DNA of 64,000 bases, taken from positions 1-64,000 of the forward strand of contig RJAE01000004.1 of NCBI GenBank assembly GCA_004000035.1. The letters are read 5' to 3'. This document shows positions 34,919 to 44,127 of the stretch, piece by piece. Every line of letters begins with the position of its first letter. The first letter of the stretch is position 1. The position numbers and the translations under genes are program-made. Source of the DNA: Arthrobacter sulfonylureivorans. Lineage in GTDB: Bacteria > Actinomycetota > Actinomycetes > Actinomycetales > Micrococcaceae. Under the pieces are notes generated by a model. It worked only from the letters and a program-made list of their open reading frames with translations. It was not told the DNA's origin and made no database searches.

Positions 34919-37546
34919 TTAGCCGCGGCTCTCCGCCGGGGCAGCCCCCTGCTGGGCGCGAAGTGCCCGGACCAAGTGGTCGCGCTGTTCGATGACGATG
35001 CGGCGCAGGGCCGCGGGTGCATCGCTGTTGCCGTCCAGCCAGGCGTCGGTGCGGACGACGACGGGGTGCTCGGTAGGTGCCTGCCCGGCGGCCAGATCCT
35101 CGCCGCCCGGGTAGAGCCCGCGGACCAGCCGGGCCGCTATCTCGATGCTCTTGGACGACCAGATCCGGACAATTTCCGCGAAGTAGGGGTCCACGTACCC
35201 GCTGAGCAGCTCGTGCGGACCCTGGCAGAAACCGTCGATCGTGGCGTCCAGGAGCTGGTTCGATAGCGAATCGGTATGCACGGCGGCGCGCCACGCGTCC
35301 GCCTTGACCTCCGGATCCGGCCGGGCCGTCAAGGCGGCCAGATGGCCGGCCCGCGCAGCAACCGTCCGGTCGCCCACCAGCGCCGCATCGAGTTCGGCCA
35401 CCGCAGCGTGGCCGGTGGCGGCCAGCGCCTGCCAGAACCGCCAGCGCAGATCGGTGTCCACGGCCAGCCCGTCCACCACTACCTTGCCCAGCACCACGTC
35501 CCGCAGGAACGGGGCCTGGCTGTCCGCAGCACGGGCCACCGCGGCCAGCGACCTCGCCCACGTCAGCTGCTGGTCGCTGCCCGGATCCGCGGCCTCCACC
35601 TGCCGCCGTGCAGCGGCGACGAAAGCTTCCTGGAGTGCCGGCCGGCGGGCCGCCGGTGCGTACCGGTCCATGGCCGTCTTGGCGCAGTCCAAAACCACCT
35701 GCAGCACACTGTTCTCGGTCTCGGCCGGGGCAAAGCGCTGCACGGCCTCCACATACTCCGCGGCCGGGAGCAGTCCGTCCCGCGTCATGTTCCAGAGGCC
35801 GGACCAGCACAGGGCACGGGCCAGCGGATCGGTGAGCCGGTCCAGCGAAGACAGGACGGTCTGCAGTGAGCGCTGGTCGAAGACCACCTTGGCGTAGGTC
35901 AGGTCGTCGTCGTTGAGCAGCAGCAGTGCCGGCTGCTCCCTGCCGGCCAGTTGCGGCAGGTCCGTGCGGGGACCGGCCACGTCCAGCTCCAGCTGGTCCG
36001 TGCGGAGCAACCGGCCGGAGGCATCCGGGTTGTAGAACCCCAACCGCAAACGGTGCGGGCGGTGCGCCGGTTCGTCCGTCACCGGATCCACCGCATCCTG
36101 GACGATGGCCGCAGCGGCGATCGCCCCGCCGTCGTGCCTCAGGTCCAGGGCCATGGTGGAGATGCCAGCGGTCTGCAGCCACTGGCGCGCCCAGTGTTCC
36201 ATATCCCGGCCGGAGGCCGCGCTCAGGGCGGTGAGGAAGTCGGCCAGCGAGGTGTTCCCGTAGGCGTGTTCGCGGAAGTAGCGGCGCGACGCACCGATGA
36301 ACGAGTCGAAGCCGGCGTAGGCCACCAACTGCTTGAGCACCGAGGCGCCCTTGGCATAGGTGATGCCATCGAAGTTCTGCTTGGCGGCTTCCAGATCGCG
36401 GATGTCGGCGACGATCGGGTGGGTGGTGGGCAGTTGGTCCTGCACATACGCCCAGCCCTTGCGCCGGTTGGCGAAGGTGATCCACGCATTGCTCCATTGC
36501 GTGGCCTCGGCCGAGGCGAGGGCACCCATGTAGTCGGCGAACGACTCCTTCAACCAGAGGTCGTCCCACCACTTCATGGTGACCAGGTCACCGAACCACA
36601 TGTGCGCCATCTCGTGCAGGATGGTGTTGGCCCGGGCCTGGTACTGTGCCTCGGTGGCGCGGGAGGAGAAAACGTAGGCCTCGGTGAAGGTGACCAGGCC
36701 GGGATTCTCCATAGCGCCGAGGTTGTACTCGGGGACGAACGCCTGCTCGTACTTGCCGAACGGATACGGGTAGTCGAAGAGCTCGTGGAAGAAATCGAGG
36801 CCGGCCTTGGTGACGTCGAAGATCTGCTCCGGGTCGAAGGCATCGGCCAGCGAGGCGCGGCAGTAGGCGCCGAGCGGCACCTGCAGTTCGCCGCCGTCGG
36901 GCAGCGGGCGGTGCCAACTGTCCTTCGCGGCGTGGTACGGCCCGGCCAGGACGGTGGTGATGTAGGTGGAGATGCGCTGGGTCGGGTGGAAGCGGCGGAC
37001 CGAGTGCCCGGGCGTGGAAGCCATGGGCTCGGTCGAGGCCACGGCGGCGTTCGAGGCGACGGTCCACCCGTCCGGCGCGGCAATGTGGAAGGTGAAGGGG
37101 GCCTTCAGATCGGGCTGTTCGAAGTTGGCGAACACCCGCCGGGCATCGGCCGGTTCGTACTGGGTGTAGAGGTAGGTGTTCCCGTCGGCAGGATCCACGA
37201 ACCGGTGCAGGCCTTCGCCGCTGCTGCTGTACAGCGCGGTGCCGGTAATGATGGCCTGGTTCTGCGCGTCCAGCCCGGGCAGCTGGATGCGCGAACCGTC
37301 CACCACCTCGGCGGGATCCAGCGGACGCCCGTTGAGCAGCACGGAGTGGACGCCGCCGTGGATGAAGTCTGCGAACACGGTTGAGCCCGGCTCGCTGCAG
37401 CTGAAGGTGATGACGGTTTTGGAGATGAAGCCCGGTTCGTCCTGGTCCTCGGCACCGCGCAGGTCCAAGGAGACCTCGTAGCTCTCCACCCGAAGGATGG
37501 CTGATCGGGCCGCGGCTTCGCCGCGGCTGAGGTTCTGGTTCGTCAT
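34919..37546 (-). CDS. pepN: Aminopeptidase N, M1 family
   Basis: An 875-residue zinc aminopeptidase. The N-terminal beta domain leads to the exopeptidase motif LGAMENPGLV, the zinc site HEMAHMWFGDLVTMKWWDDL and a downstream ESFADY Glu. The long helical C-terminal ERAP-like domain covers about residues 530-870. It removes N-terminal residues from peptides in the cytoplasm. I chose the ATG at 37546 (MTNQNLSRGEAAARS) because homologues begin there; an ATG three codons earlier is also open. Monocistronic. Confidence 0.93.
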   Translation of the reverse strand: MTNQNLSRGEAAARSAILRVESYEVSLDLRGAEDQDEPGFISKTVITFSCSEPGSTVFADFIHGGVHSVLLNGRPLDPAEVVDGSRIQLPGLDAQNQAIITGTALYSSSGEGLHRFVDPADGNTYLYTQYEPADARRVFANFEQPDLKAPFTFHIAAPDGWTVASNAAVASTEPMASTPGHSVRRFHPTQRISTYITTVLAGPYHAAKDSWHRPLPDGGELQVPLGAYCRASLADAFDPEQIFDVTKAGLDFFHELFDYPYPFGKYEQAFVPEYNLGAMENPGLVTFTEAYVFSSRATEAQYQARANTILHEMAHMWFGDLVTMKWWDDLWLKESFADYMGALASAEATQWSNAWITFANRRKGWAYVQDQLPTTHPIVADIRDLEAAKQNFDGITYAKGASVLKQLVAYAGFDSFIGASRRYFREHAYGNTSLADFLTALSAASGRDMEHWARQWLQTAGISTMALDLRHDGGAIAAAAIVQDAVDPVTDEPAHRPHRLRLGFYNPDASGRLLRTDQLELDVAGPRTDLPQLAGREQPALLLLNDDDLTYAKVVFDQRSLQTVLSSLDRLTDPLARALCWSGLWNMTRDGLLPAAEYVEAVQRFAPAETENSVLQVVLDCAKTAMDRYAPAARRPALQEAFVAAARRQVEAADPGSDQQLTWARSLAAVARAADSQAPFLRDVVLGKVVVDGLAVDTDLRWRFWQALAATGHAAVAELDAALVGDRTVAARAGHLAALTARPDPEVKADAWRAAVHTDSLSNQLLDATIDGFCQGPHELLSGYVDPYFAEIVRIWSSKSIEIAARLVRGLYPGGEDLAAGQAPTEHPVVVRTDAWLDGNSDAPAALRRIVIEQRDHLVRALRAQQGAAPAESRG

Positions 37547-37580
37547 CCGGCCCATTTAACCATGCGCGGCCCTGGGTGCG

Positions 37581-38675
37581 TCAGCCTCCGGCCATGGCCA
37601 GCCAGGCCGCGCCGAGCCCCAGCCCGGCGATCAGCAGCCAGGACAGCAACGCGGTGGAGATCGCAGGCAGCGAGGAACGGAGCAGTTCCCGGAGCCGGAC
37701 GGCAGATCCCAGCCCGAACAAGGCTGCGGCCAGCAAGATCTCCTGCACGAGGGCGGTTCCGTTCAGCACAGGCTGCGGCAGCCATCCCGTGCTGCGCAGC
37801 AGCACCAACGCCAGGAAACCGAGGATAAACAGCGGCACCACCGGCGGTTGTTTACCCTCCGAGCCGGTACCCCTTGCCCGTGGTGCCTTGGCTGCGTGGC
37901 GCCGGTGCACCGCGACGGCGGCCGCCAGCGGCGCGAGCATCACCACCCGCGCCAGCTTCACGACGACGGCGATGGTCAGCGCCGCCGTGCCCGCGCTTTG
38001 CGCCGTGGCCACCACCTGTCCAACGTCGTGCACTGATGCTCCGGCCCAGAAGCCGAAAACCTGCGCCGGCATGCCGGTGAGGGCCATGACCGCGGGCAGG
38101 ACCCCGATGGCCAAGGTGCCGCACAGCGTGACCAGGGCGACGGGCATCAGGCTGTCCTGGGCGCGGCTGCCGCGGGCGGCGGCGATGGCGCCGATGGCCG
38201 AAGCCCCGCAGATAGCGAAACCGGCAGCCAACAGCACCGGTTGGTCGCCGGGCAGGCGGTGCCAGCGCGCCAGCAGGTAGGTTCCGGCAAACGCGAGCAG
38301 CAGCACCAGCACCACCAGCACCAGCGCGAACCAGCCCAGCTCGGCCAGATCCGACAGGGCCAGCCGGGCGCCGAGCAGCACTATCCCGGCGCGCATCAGC
38401 GTCCGGGCGCAGAAGGTAAGGCCGGGTTGTCCCGCGCCGCTAATCCGCGCTGCTGTCGGCGGCACGTTGGCGGCCAAAATGCCCAGCACGACGGCGAAGC
38501 TCATCACCGGGACCGCGGGCACCAGCCAGTGCAGGCCAAAGGAGACGAGGACGGCCGTTGCCGCTAGCAACAGTCCCGGCCTGGCACGGCGGATCCAGCG
38601 TTCGATGCGGGGCCGCGGAGCCGGAGCGGCCGGAATCCGGATTCTCCCGCCATCCTGCGGCTGGCTCGCGGTCAC
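37581..38675 (-). CDS. YeiH/UPF0324-family membrane transporter
   Basis: A 364-residue protein with about ten helices. Family landmarks are FCARTLMRAGIVLLGARLAL, GFAICGASAIGAIAAA and FGFWAGASVHDVGQVVATAQ. Members are putative anion (sulfate or sulfonate) exporters and some are linked with taurine metabolism; the substrate is unproven. A charged loop (RRHAAKAPRARGTGSEGKQ) divides the last third. It stands between pepN and glgC on the same strand, with no sign of joint function. Confidence 0.85.
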   Translation of the reverse strand: MTASQPQDGGRIRIPAAPAPRPRIERWIRRARPGLLLAATAVLVSFGLHWLVPAVPVMSFAVVLGILAANVPPTAARISGAGQPGLTFCARTLMRAGIVLLGARLALSDLAELGWFALVLVVLVLLLAFAGTYLLARWHRLPGDQPVLLAAGFAICGASAIGAIAAARGSRAQDSLMPVALVTLCGTLAIGVLPAVMALTGMPAQVFGFWAGASVHDVGQVVATAQSAGTAALTIAVVVKLARVVMLAPLAAAVAVHRRHAAKAPRARGTGSEGKQPPVVPLFILGFLALVLLRSTGWLPQPVLNGTALVQEILLAAALFGLGSAVRLRELLRSSLPAISTALLSWLLIAGLGLGAAWLAMAGG

Positions 38676-38699
38676 AAGGCTGAGGTGTTGTGGCGCAAC

Positions 38700-39986
38700 C
38701 TACAAGCCTGCAGGTTTGTGGGCAGATTCGACATCGGTCCTGGCCGTGAGCAGCACGCGCTCGTTTTTGCTCAGCACCGTCAAACCGGAATCGGTCACCG
38801 TGAAGCCGCGCGCGCGGTCCAGCTCCGGGTCCACTCCGATGGTGGCCCCGGCCGGGACGCGGACGTTCTTGTCCAGGATGGCTTTCCGCACCACGGCGCC
38901 TTCGCCCACGGTCACGTTGTCCATCAGGACGCTGCCATGGACCTGGGCACCCTCGGCAACGAAGACATCGGTCGAGAGAACGGATTCGGTGACTTCTGCC
39001 CCTGAAACAACCACGCCTTGGGAGAGCAGGGAGTCGTGGGCGGTACCCGCAGTGCCGCTCATGCCGCGGACCAGCTTGGCCGGGGGCGAAACCGACTGCC
39101 TCGTGTAGATCGGCCACTGCAGGTTGTACAGGTTGAAGGCCGGCAGCGGACTGATCAGGTCCATGTGTGCCTCGTAGTAGGAATCGAGTGTCCCCACGTC
39201 GCGCCAATACTGCCGGTCCGCCCCGGTGGAGCCTGGAATGGTGTTGGCGGTGAAATCGTAGACCGCCGCTTCGCCGCGTTCCACGAAGTAGGGGACGATG
39301 TCGCCGCCCATGTCGTGGTCGGTGTCCAGCCGCTCGGCGTCGGCCTCCAGCGCCTGCAGCAGGGCGTCGGTGTTGAAGACGTAGTTTCCCATCGAGGCCA
39401 GGAAACTGTCCGGATCGTCGGCCAGCCCGGCGGTGGTCGCCGGTTTCTCGACGAACGCACGGATCTTGGTCGGTGCATCCGGTTCCGATTCGATGACACC
39501 GAACTGGTTGGCCAGCGCGAGCGGCTGGCGTACCGCAGCCACGCTGGCGGGTGCGCCGGAAGCGATGTGTTCCTCCACCATCTGGGAGAAGTCCATCCGG
39601 TAGACGTGGTCCGCGCCGACCACTACGACGATGTCCGGCCTGGCGTCGTGGATCAGGTTCAACGACTGGTAAATCGCATTAGCGCTGCCCAAGAACCAGC
39701 TCTTGCCTCGCCGTTGCTGCGCCGGGACCGAGGCAACGTAGTTGCCCAACTGCGAGGCCATCCGCCATGTTTCGGAAATGTGCCGGTCGAGGCTGTGCGA
39801 TTTGTACTGGGTCAGCACCACGATCTGCCGGTAGCCGGAATTCACCAGGTTGGACAGTGCAAAGTCGATCAAACGGTAGCTGCCGGCGAACGGCACCGCC
39901 GGTTTGGCCCGGTCCGCAGTGAGCGGCATGAGCCGCTTTCCCTCGCCGCCGGCGAGTACAACGGCCAGCACCTTCTTCTGTGCCAT
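38700..39986 (-). CDS. glgC: Glucose-1-phosphate adenylyltransferase GlgC
   Basis: A 428-residue ADP-glucose pyrophosphorylase that starts glycogen synthesis. The nucleotidyltransferase loop [20 protein letters not shown], the Lys-containing FVEKP motif and [10 protein letters not shown] are present, and a left-handed beta-helix C-terminal domain ([20 protein letters not shown]) follows. ADP-glucose made here feeds GlgA, encoded divergently 105 bases away. The ATG has GGGGGAA upstream. Confidence 0.96.
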   Translation of the reverse strand: MAQKKVLAVVLAGGEGKRLMPLTADRAKPAVPFAGSYRLIDFALSNLVNSGYRQIVVLTQYKSHSLDRHISETWRMASQLGNYVASVPAQQRRGKSWFLGSANAIYQSLNLIHDARPDIVVVVGADHVYRMDFSQMVEEHIASGAPASVAAVRQPLALANQFGVIESEPDAPTKIRAFVEKPATTAGLADDPDSFLASMGNYVFNTDALLQALEADAERLDTDHDMGGDIVPYFVERGEAAVYDFTANTIPGSTGADRQYWRDVGTLDSYYEAHMDLISPLPAFNLYNLQWPIYTRQSVSPPAKLVRGMSGTAGTAHDSLLSQGVVVSGAEVTESVLSTDVFVAEGAQVHGSVLMDNVTVGEGAVVRKAILDKNVRVPAGATIGVDPELDRARGFTVTDSGLTVLSKNERVLLTARTDVESAHKPAGL

Positions 39987-40091
39987 GTATTTCCCCCTTC
40001 ACAGTCGCCACGGCCCTTTCGGGCCGAAACGTGACATCCCCCTCACACCTCACACTAGAGGAAGCCCCCGGCGTGCACTACGTTAGGTGTC

Positions 40092-41288
40092 GTGCGCGTA
40101 GATATTGTGACAAAAGAATTCCCACCGGAGATCTACGGCGGGGCCGGTGTGCATGTGGCCGAACTCAGCCGTGTGCTGGCCGGACGGCTGGACCTGCACG
40201 TGCATGCCTTCGGGGCTGAGCGGCCGTCCGACTTCCACGGCGCAACCGTGCGCAGTTATGCGGTTCCGGCCGGACTGGCGGAGGCCAACCCGGCCGTGCA
40301 GACCCTCGGCGTCGACCTGCAGATGCTGGATGGCTTCGCCGGTGCGGAGCTGATCCATTCCCACACGTGGTACGCCAATATGGCAGGGCATCTGGGCTCG
40401 CTGCTGCACAATGTCCCGCACGTGCTGAGCGCCCATTCGCTGGAGCCGTTGCGTCCGTGGAAGGCCGAGCAACTGGGCGGGGGGTACCGGCTCTCCTCCT
40501 GGGCAGAGCGCACCGCCTACGAGGCGGCGGCCGCCGTGATCGCGGTGTCGGCCGGGATGCGCCAGGACATACTGCGCTGCTACCCGGACGTGGATCCCGG
40601 CCGGGTGCAGGTGGTCCACAACGGCGTTGATGTGCAGCAGTGGAAACCGGATCTTAACGACGACGCCGTGCGTGCCTTGGGCATCGACCCGGAGCGGCCC
40701 AGCGTGGTCTTCGTGGGACGGATCACCCGGCAGAAGGGCGTGCCGTACCTGCTGCGCGCTGCCGCGCTGCTGCCGCCGGAGGTACAGCTGGTGCTCTGCG
40801 CCGGCGCCGCCGATACCCCCGAACTGGCGGCCGAGGTCAACGCCCTGATCGGCGGCCTGCGCGAAACCCGCGACGGCGTGGTGGTGATCGAGCGGATGCT
40901 CCCGCGCGCCGAACTGATCCAGGTTCTCAGCCACGCGACCGTCTTCGCCTGCCCGTCCATCTACGAACCGCTGGGCATCGTGAACCTTGAGGCGATGGCC
41001 TGTGGCGCACCGGTAGTGGCCAGCGCCACCGGCGGCATCCCGGAGGTGGTCGACGACGGCGTCACCGGCGCCCTGGTGCCCTTGGAACAGGTGGCCGACG
41101 GGACGGGAACCCCGCTGGACGAGGAACAGTTCGTGCGTGATTTCGCCGCGGCGTTGATCCGGACGCTGGCCGACCCGGCCGCTGCGCGCCGACAGGGCGA
41201 GGCCGGCCGCCGCCGCGCCGAGGAGCACTTCTCCTGGGACTCGATCGCCGGCAAAACCCTGGAGGTCTACCGCAGCGTGCTGGGCTGA
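40092..41288 (+). CDS. glgA: Glycogen synthase, GT4 family (GlgA/GlgM type)
   Basis: A 398-residue GT-B glycosyltransferase of the actinobacterial type. N-terminal TKEFPPEIYGGAGVHVAELS binds the acceptor; C-terminal VGRITRQKGVPYLL and SIYEPLGIVNLEAMACGAPVV hold the donor-site EX7E. In mycobacteria the orthologue (GlgM) makes maltose-1-phosphate from ADP-glucose. GTG start; TACGTT at 40079-40084 is seven bases upstream and there is no ribosome site, so the message may be leaderless. Its 3' end overlaps the next gene by 22 bases on the other strand. Confidence 0.93.
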   Translation: MRVDIVTKEFPPEIYGGAGVHVAELSRVLAGRLDLHVHAFGAERPSDFHGATVRSYAVPAGLAEANPAVQTLGVDLQMLDGFAGAELIHSHTWYANMAGHLGSLLHNVPHVLSAHSLEPLRPWKAEQLGGGYRLSSWAERTAYEAAAAVIAVSAGMRQDILRCYPDVDPGRVQVVHNGVDVQQWKPDLNDDAVRALGIDPERPSVVFVGRITRQKGVPYLLRAAALLPPEVQLVLCAGAADTPELAAEVNALIGGLRETRDGVVVIERMLPRAELIQVLSHATVFACPSIYEPLGIVNLEAMACGAPVVASATGGIPEVVDDGVTGALVPLEQVADGTGTPLDEEQFVRDFAAALIRTLADPAAARRQGEAGRRRAEEHFSWDSIAGKTLEVYRSVLG

Positions 41289-41713
41289 GGGAAGTGGCGC
41301 ACGAACCGCCGCTGCCACGGCGTCTCGACGGCGCCCGGTCGGTAGCGCGCCCTGACGTACTCGACGGCCTCGGTCCGCGGGACGCCGTCCAGGATGGCCA
41401 TGCAGGCCAACGCCGTGCCGGTCCGACCGCGTCCGCCGAAACAGGCCACCTCCACCCGCTCATCCGCTGCCCGCAGCCACGCCTCGCGGAAGGCGGCCGC
41501 GGCGTCGTGGAAATCATCCGGCAGCCGAAGATCGCGCCAGCGCACCCAGCGCTGTTCCCAGTCGGTGGGCAGCGGTGGCCCGTGCTTCAGGTAGAGGGCA
41601 AACTCCGGGGCCGGCCCCGCGGGCGTCGGCTTGAGCAAGGCCCGGCCGCGCACCAGCCGCCCCGACGGCAGCCGCAGCACACCTGGAAGTGCGGGATCCC
41701 ACGGCGTTCCCAT
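41267..41713 (-). CDS. Protein-tyrosine-phosphatase-like protein
   Basis: A 148-residue cysteine phosphatase homologue. The P-loop is CFGGRGRTG (Cys91, Arg97; CX5R) and a general-acid-type Asp sits in RLPDDFHD (about 66). The residue before Cys91 is Ala instead of the usual His of the HCX5R motif, which could raise the Cys pKa. Start at 41713; convergent with glgA. No partner kinase nearby; substrate unknown. Confidence 0.75.
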   Translation of the reverse strand: MGTPWDPALPGVLRLPSGRLVRGRALLKPTPAGPAPEFALYLKHGPPLPTDWEQRWVRWRDLRLPDDFHDAAAAFREAWLRAADERVEVACFGGRGRTGTALACMAILDGVPRTEAVEYVRARYRPGAVETPWQRRFVRHFPQPSTLR

Positions 41714-41910
41714 GGCAGAACTTTAGTCCTCCGGCGGCGCCTCCGGGAGCCGGGCCTGCGGGCGATCCACGTCTTCCGCCTGGTATCAAGGAGGTGTTCA
41801 GACCGCGTGAACCCGACCGCATCGAACCGGATGTGACCAGCCGGCCCTGGCTGCATGTTGGCTGACCGGTGCTCGCGAACCGGCGCCCTCACGCGCCGGC
41901 CGGGCATGGT

Positions 41911-42585
41911 TCAGGGATCGAACCGGTAGCCGAGCCCGGGCTCGGTGATCAGATGCTTCGGCCGGGCCGGGTCGGCTTCCAGCTTCCGGCGCAACTGGGC
42001 GATGTACACCCGCAGATACTGGGTCTCCTTCACATACGCCGGTCCCCACACCTGCTCCAGCACCTGCCGATGGGGTACCAGCCTGCCGGGTTGGCGGGTC
42101 AACACTTCAAGGATCTTCCATTCCGTCGGCGTGAGCTTGACGGAGGTGCCCTGCTTCTCCGCCCGGCGTGCTGCAAAATTGAGCGTGAAGCCAGCGGCCT
42201 CCACCAGGTCCTCCTGAGTTCCGGCCGGGCCGCGGCGCAGGAGTGCCCGCAACCGGGCCAGCAGTTCGTCCAGTCCGAACGGCTTGGTCACGTAGTCGTC
42301 GGCCCCCGCATCCAGGGCGCCGACCTTTTGGGCGGAGGCATGGCGCGCGGACAGCACCAGAATGGGGGTCTGCGTACCGGACCGGACAGCGCGGATGATC
42401 TCGACGCCGTCCATGTCCGGCAGCCCAAGGTCGAGCACCAAGGCGTCGACCGGCCCTTCCGCCAACGTCGCCAGCGCGCTGCTGCCCGTCGGCGCGGCGA
42501 TCACGGTGTACCCATTGGCCCGCAGCGTCAGCTGCAGCGCCCGCAGCAACCGGTGCTCGTCTTCTACCACCAGGATGGTTGTCAC
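41911..42585 (-). CDS. kdpE: Response regulator, KdpE family
   Basis: A 224-residue OmpR/PhoB-type regulator. The receiver has VVEDEHRLL, the phosphoacceptor Asp in DALVLDLGLPDMDG, LSARHA and the KPF Lys; the winged-helix DNA-binding domain ends with VYIAQLRRKLEADP...LGYRF. It overlaps the sensor kinase gene by four bases. The kdpFABC potassium pump is not in this window, so the target may be distant. Confidence 0.9.
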   Translation of the reverse strand: MTTILVVEDEHRLLRALQLTLRANGYTVIAAPTGSSALATLAEGPVDALVLDLGLPDMDGVEIIRAVRSGTQTPILVLSARHASAQKVGALDAGADDYVTKPFGLDELLARLRALLRRGPAGTQEDLVEAAGFTLNFAARRAEKQGTSVKLTPTEWKILEVLTRQPGRLVPHRQVLEQVWGPAYVKETQYLRVYIAQLRRKLEADPARPKHLITEPGLGYRFDP

Positions 42586-44093
42586 CGGTCTTCCTGCCGG
42601 ATGCCCGGGGCATCGGATGGGGCGTTGGATGGCGCACGGGGAGCGGCCAACGGAAGGCGCAGCACCATCGTCAGCCCTCCGCCGGGCGTACGCTCAGGAT
42701 GCAGGGTTCCGCCCATCGCCTCGGTCAAGCCCCGGGCGACTGCAAGACCCAACCCGACGCCGGCGTCTTCCCCCGAATCGGTCATCCGCTGGAAGGGTTT
42801 GAACATGTCTTCCAGATCCTGCGGCAGTGGACCGGTCCCGGCATCGATGATCCGCAGCTCTCCGTGCACATCGATTCCCGCTGACGGCGCTTCCCCGGCC
42901 CGCAGCGTGATCACCGAGGAGTGGGCGTGACGGGCTGCATTTTCGACCAAGTTCGCAATCACCCGCTCCAGCAGCCCGGGGTCGGCCTCCACCGGCGGGC
43001 AATCCTCGGGAATCTGGAAGGCCACCGACTCGGGCGGCACTGAACGCAGGGCTCCCGGAAGCACGTCTTCCCAGTGGACCGGACCAAGCAGTGGCCCGAC
43101 GGATCCGCTGCTGATGCGGGACATGTCCAACAGGTTCTCCACCAGCAGCCCCAGTTGGTCGGCGTAGGCATCGGTAGTCTGCAGGAGCTCACGCCGCTCC
43201 TCGGTGCTGAACGAACCGCCCTGATGCAACAGGCTGCTGACCGAGAACTTGATGCCGGCCAGCGGGGTGCGCAGATCATGGCTGACAGCCTGCAGGATTG
43301 AACCGCGCATCAGGTTGTCCTGGGCCAGGCGTTCGTTCTCGAGCCGGCTGATCATCAACTGTTGGCGGGCACGCAATGCCGTGGCCTGCGCGGCGAAAGC
43401 CTTCAATAGATGGCTCTCGCCCGCCGTCAGGTGGGGACCCAGCAGGGCCATCACCGTGGTGTCGTCCACTCGTTCGACGGTGTCGGCGGCGTCCGGAGAC
43501 CCCAGTTGCTGGCCGGCACCGGCCAGCAGGATCCAACCGGAATCATCACCGGTATCCGATCCGCTGCCGGAAGGCCGCACGAACAGCGCGGCGGCATCGG
43601 CCTTGAACACCTGCCGCGCCTGGTCCAACAAGCTCCGCAGGGGGTCCTCGGTGGCGATCGCCACCCGGGTCAGCTCATTCAACACCGCAGCCTCGGCGCC
43701 GGCCCGGCGCGCCCGCGCGGCCCGACGGGCAGATACGTCCACGACCCAGGCCACCGCCCCGGCGACGGCGACAAAACACACCAAGGCCACGGCCATGTCG
43801 GTTTCGTGGATCAGCAGCTGGCCGGTGGGCTCGGTCATGAAGTAGTTCAAGAGCAGGCTGCTCCACAGAGCGGCCAAGAGGGCAGGCCAGATCCCGCCCA
43901 CCAGTGCCACGCCAACGGCTCCGGTGAGCTGGATTAACGACGCGGTGGTCAGATTGGCGTGCCACACCTGCAGCAACAGGAACTGTAAGCCGGCCGGCAG
44001 CACAACGGCCAGCACCAGGCCGGCCAACACCCTCCGGACACTCAATGACCGTGGAGACGGCCAGCCACGCATCCCCGCGTGCACCTTCGACAT
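42582..44093 (-). CDS. kdpD: Sensor histidine kinase, KdpD type lacking the N-terminal KdpD/USP domain
   Basis: A 503-residue kinase. Residues 15-125 form the four-helix DUF4118 domain (GAVGVALVGGIWPALLAALW), residues 140-265 a GAF-like sensor, then the H-box AVSHDLRTPLAGI, N-box NLVENAARHA, G1 IIDAGTGPLP and G2 GVGLGLAVARG. Full KdpD has about 380 further N-terminal residues (KdpD and USP domains) that bind ATP and c-di-AMP; these are absent here. Pairs with the overlapping KdpE. TATGACT lies just before the ATG. Confidence 0.88.
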   Translation of the reverse strand: MSKVHAGMRGWPSPRSLSVRRVLAGLVLAVVLPAGLQFLLLQVWHANLTTASLIQLTGAVGVALVGGIWPALLAALWSSLLLNYFMTEPTGQLLIHETDMAVALVCFVAVAGAVAWVVDVSARRAARARRAGAEAAVLNELTRVAIATEDPLRSLLDQARQVFKADAAALFVRPSGSGSDTGDDSGWILLAGAGQQLGSPDAADTVERVDDTTVMALLGPHLTAGESHLLKAFAAQATALRARQQLMISRLENERLAQDNLMRGSILQAVSHDLRTPLAGIKFSVSSLLHQGGSFSTEERRELLQTTDAYADQLGLLVENLLDMSRISSGSVGPLLGPVHWEDVLPGALRSVPPESVAFQIPEDCPPVEADPGLLERVIANLVENAARHAHSSVITLRAGEAPSAGIDVHGELRIIDAGTGPLPQDLEDMFKPFQRMTDSGEDAGVGLGLAVARGLTEAMGGTLHPERTPGGGLTMVLRLPLAAPRAPSNAPSDAPGIRQEDR

Positions 44094-44127
44094 GCCCTAG
44101 TCATACCACTGCATCAGCCGGCGAGGT

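Noticed and set aside
42582-44093. The genes after jetC as a missing jetD
   Set aside because: They encode a clear histidine kinase and response regulator with intact phosphotransfer motifs, not DUF3322/DUF2220.
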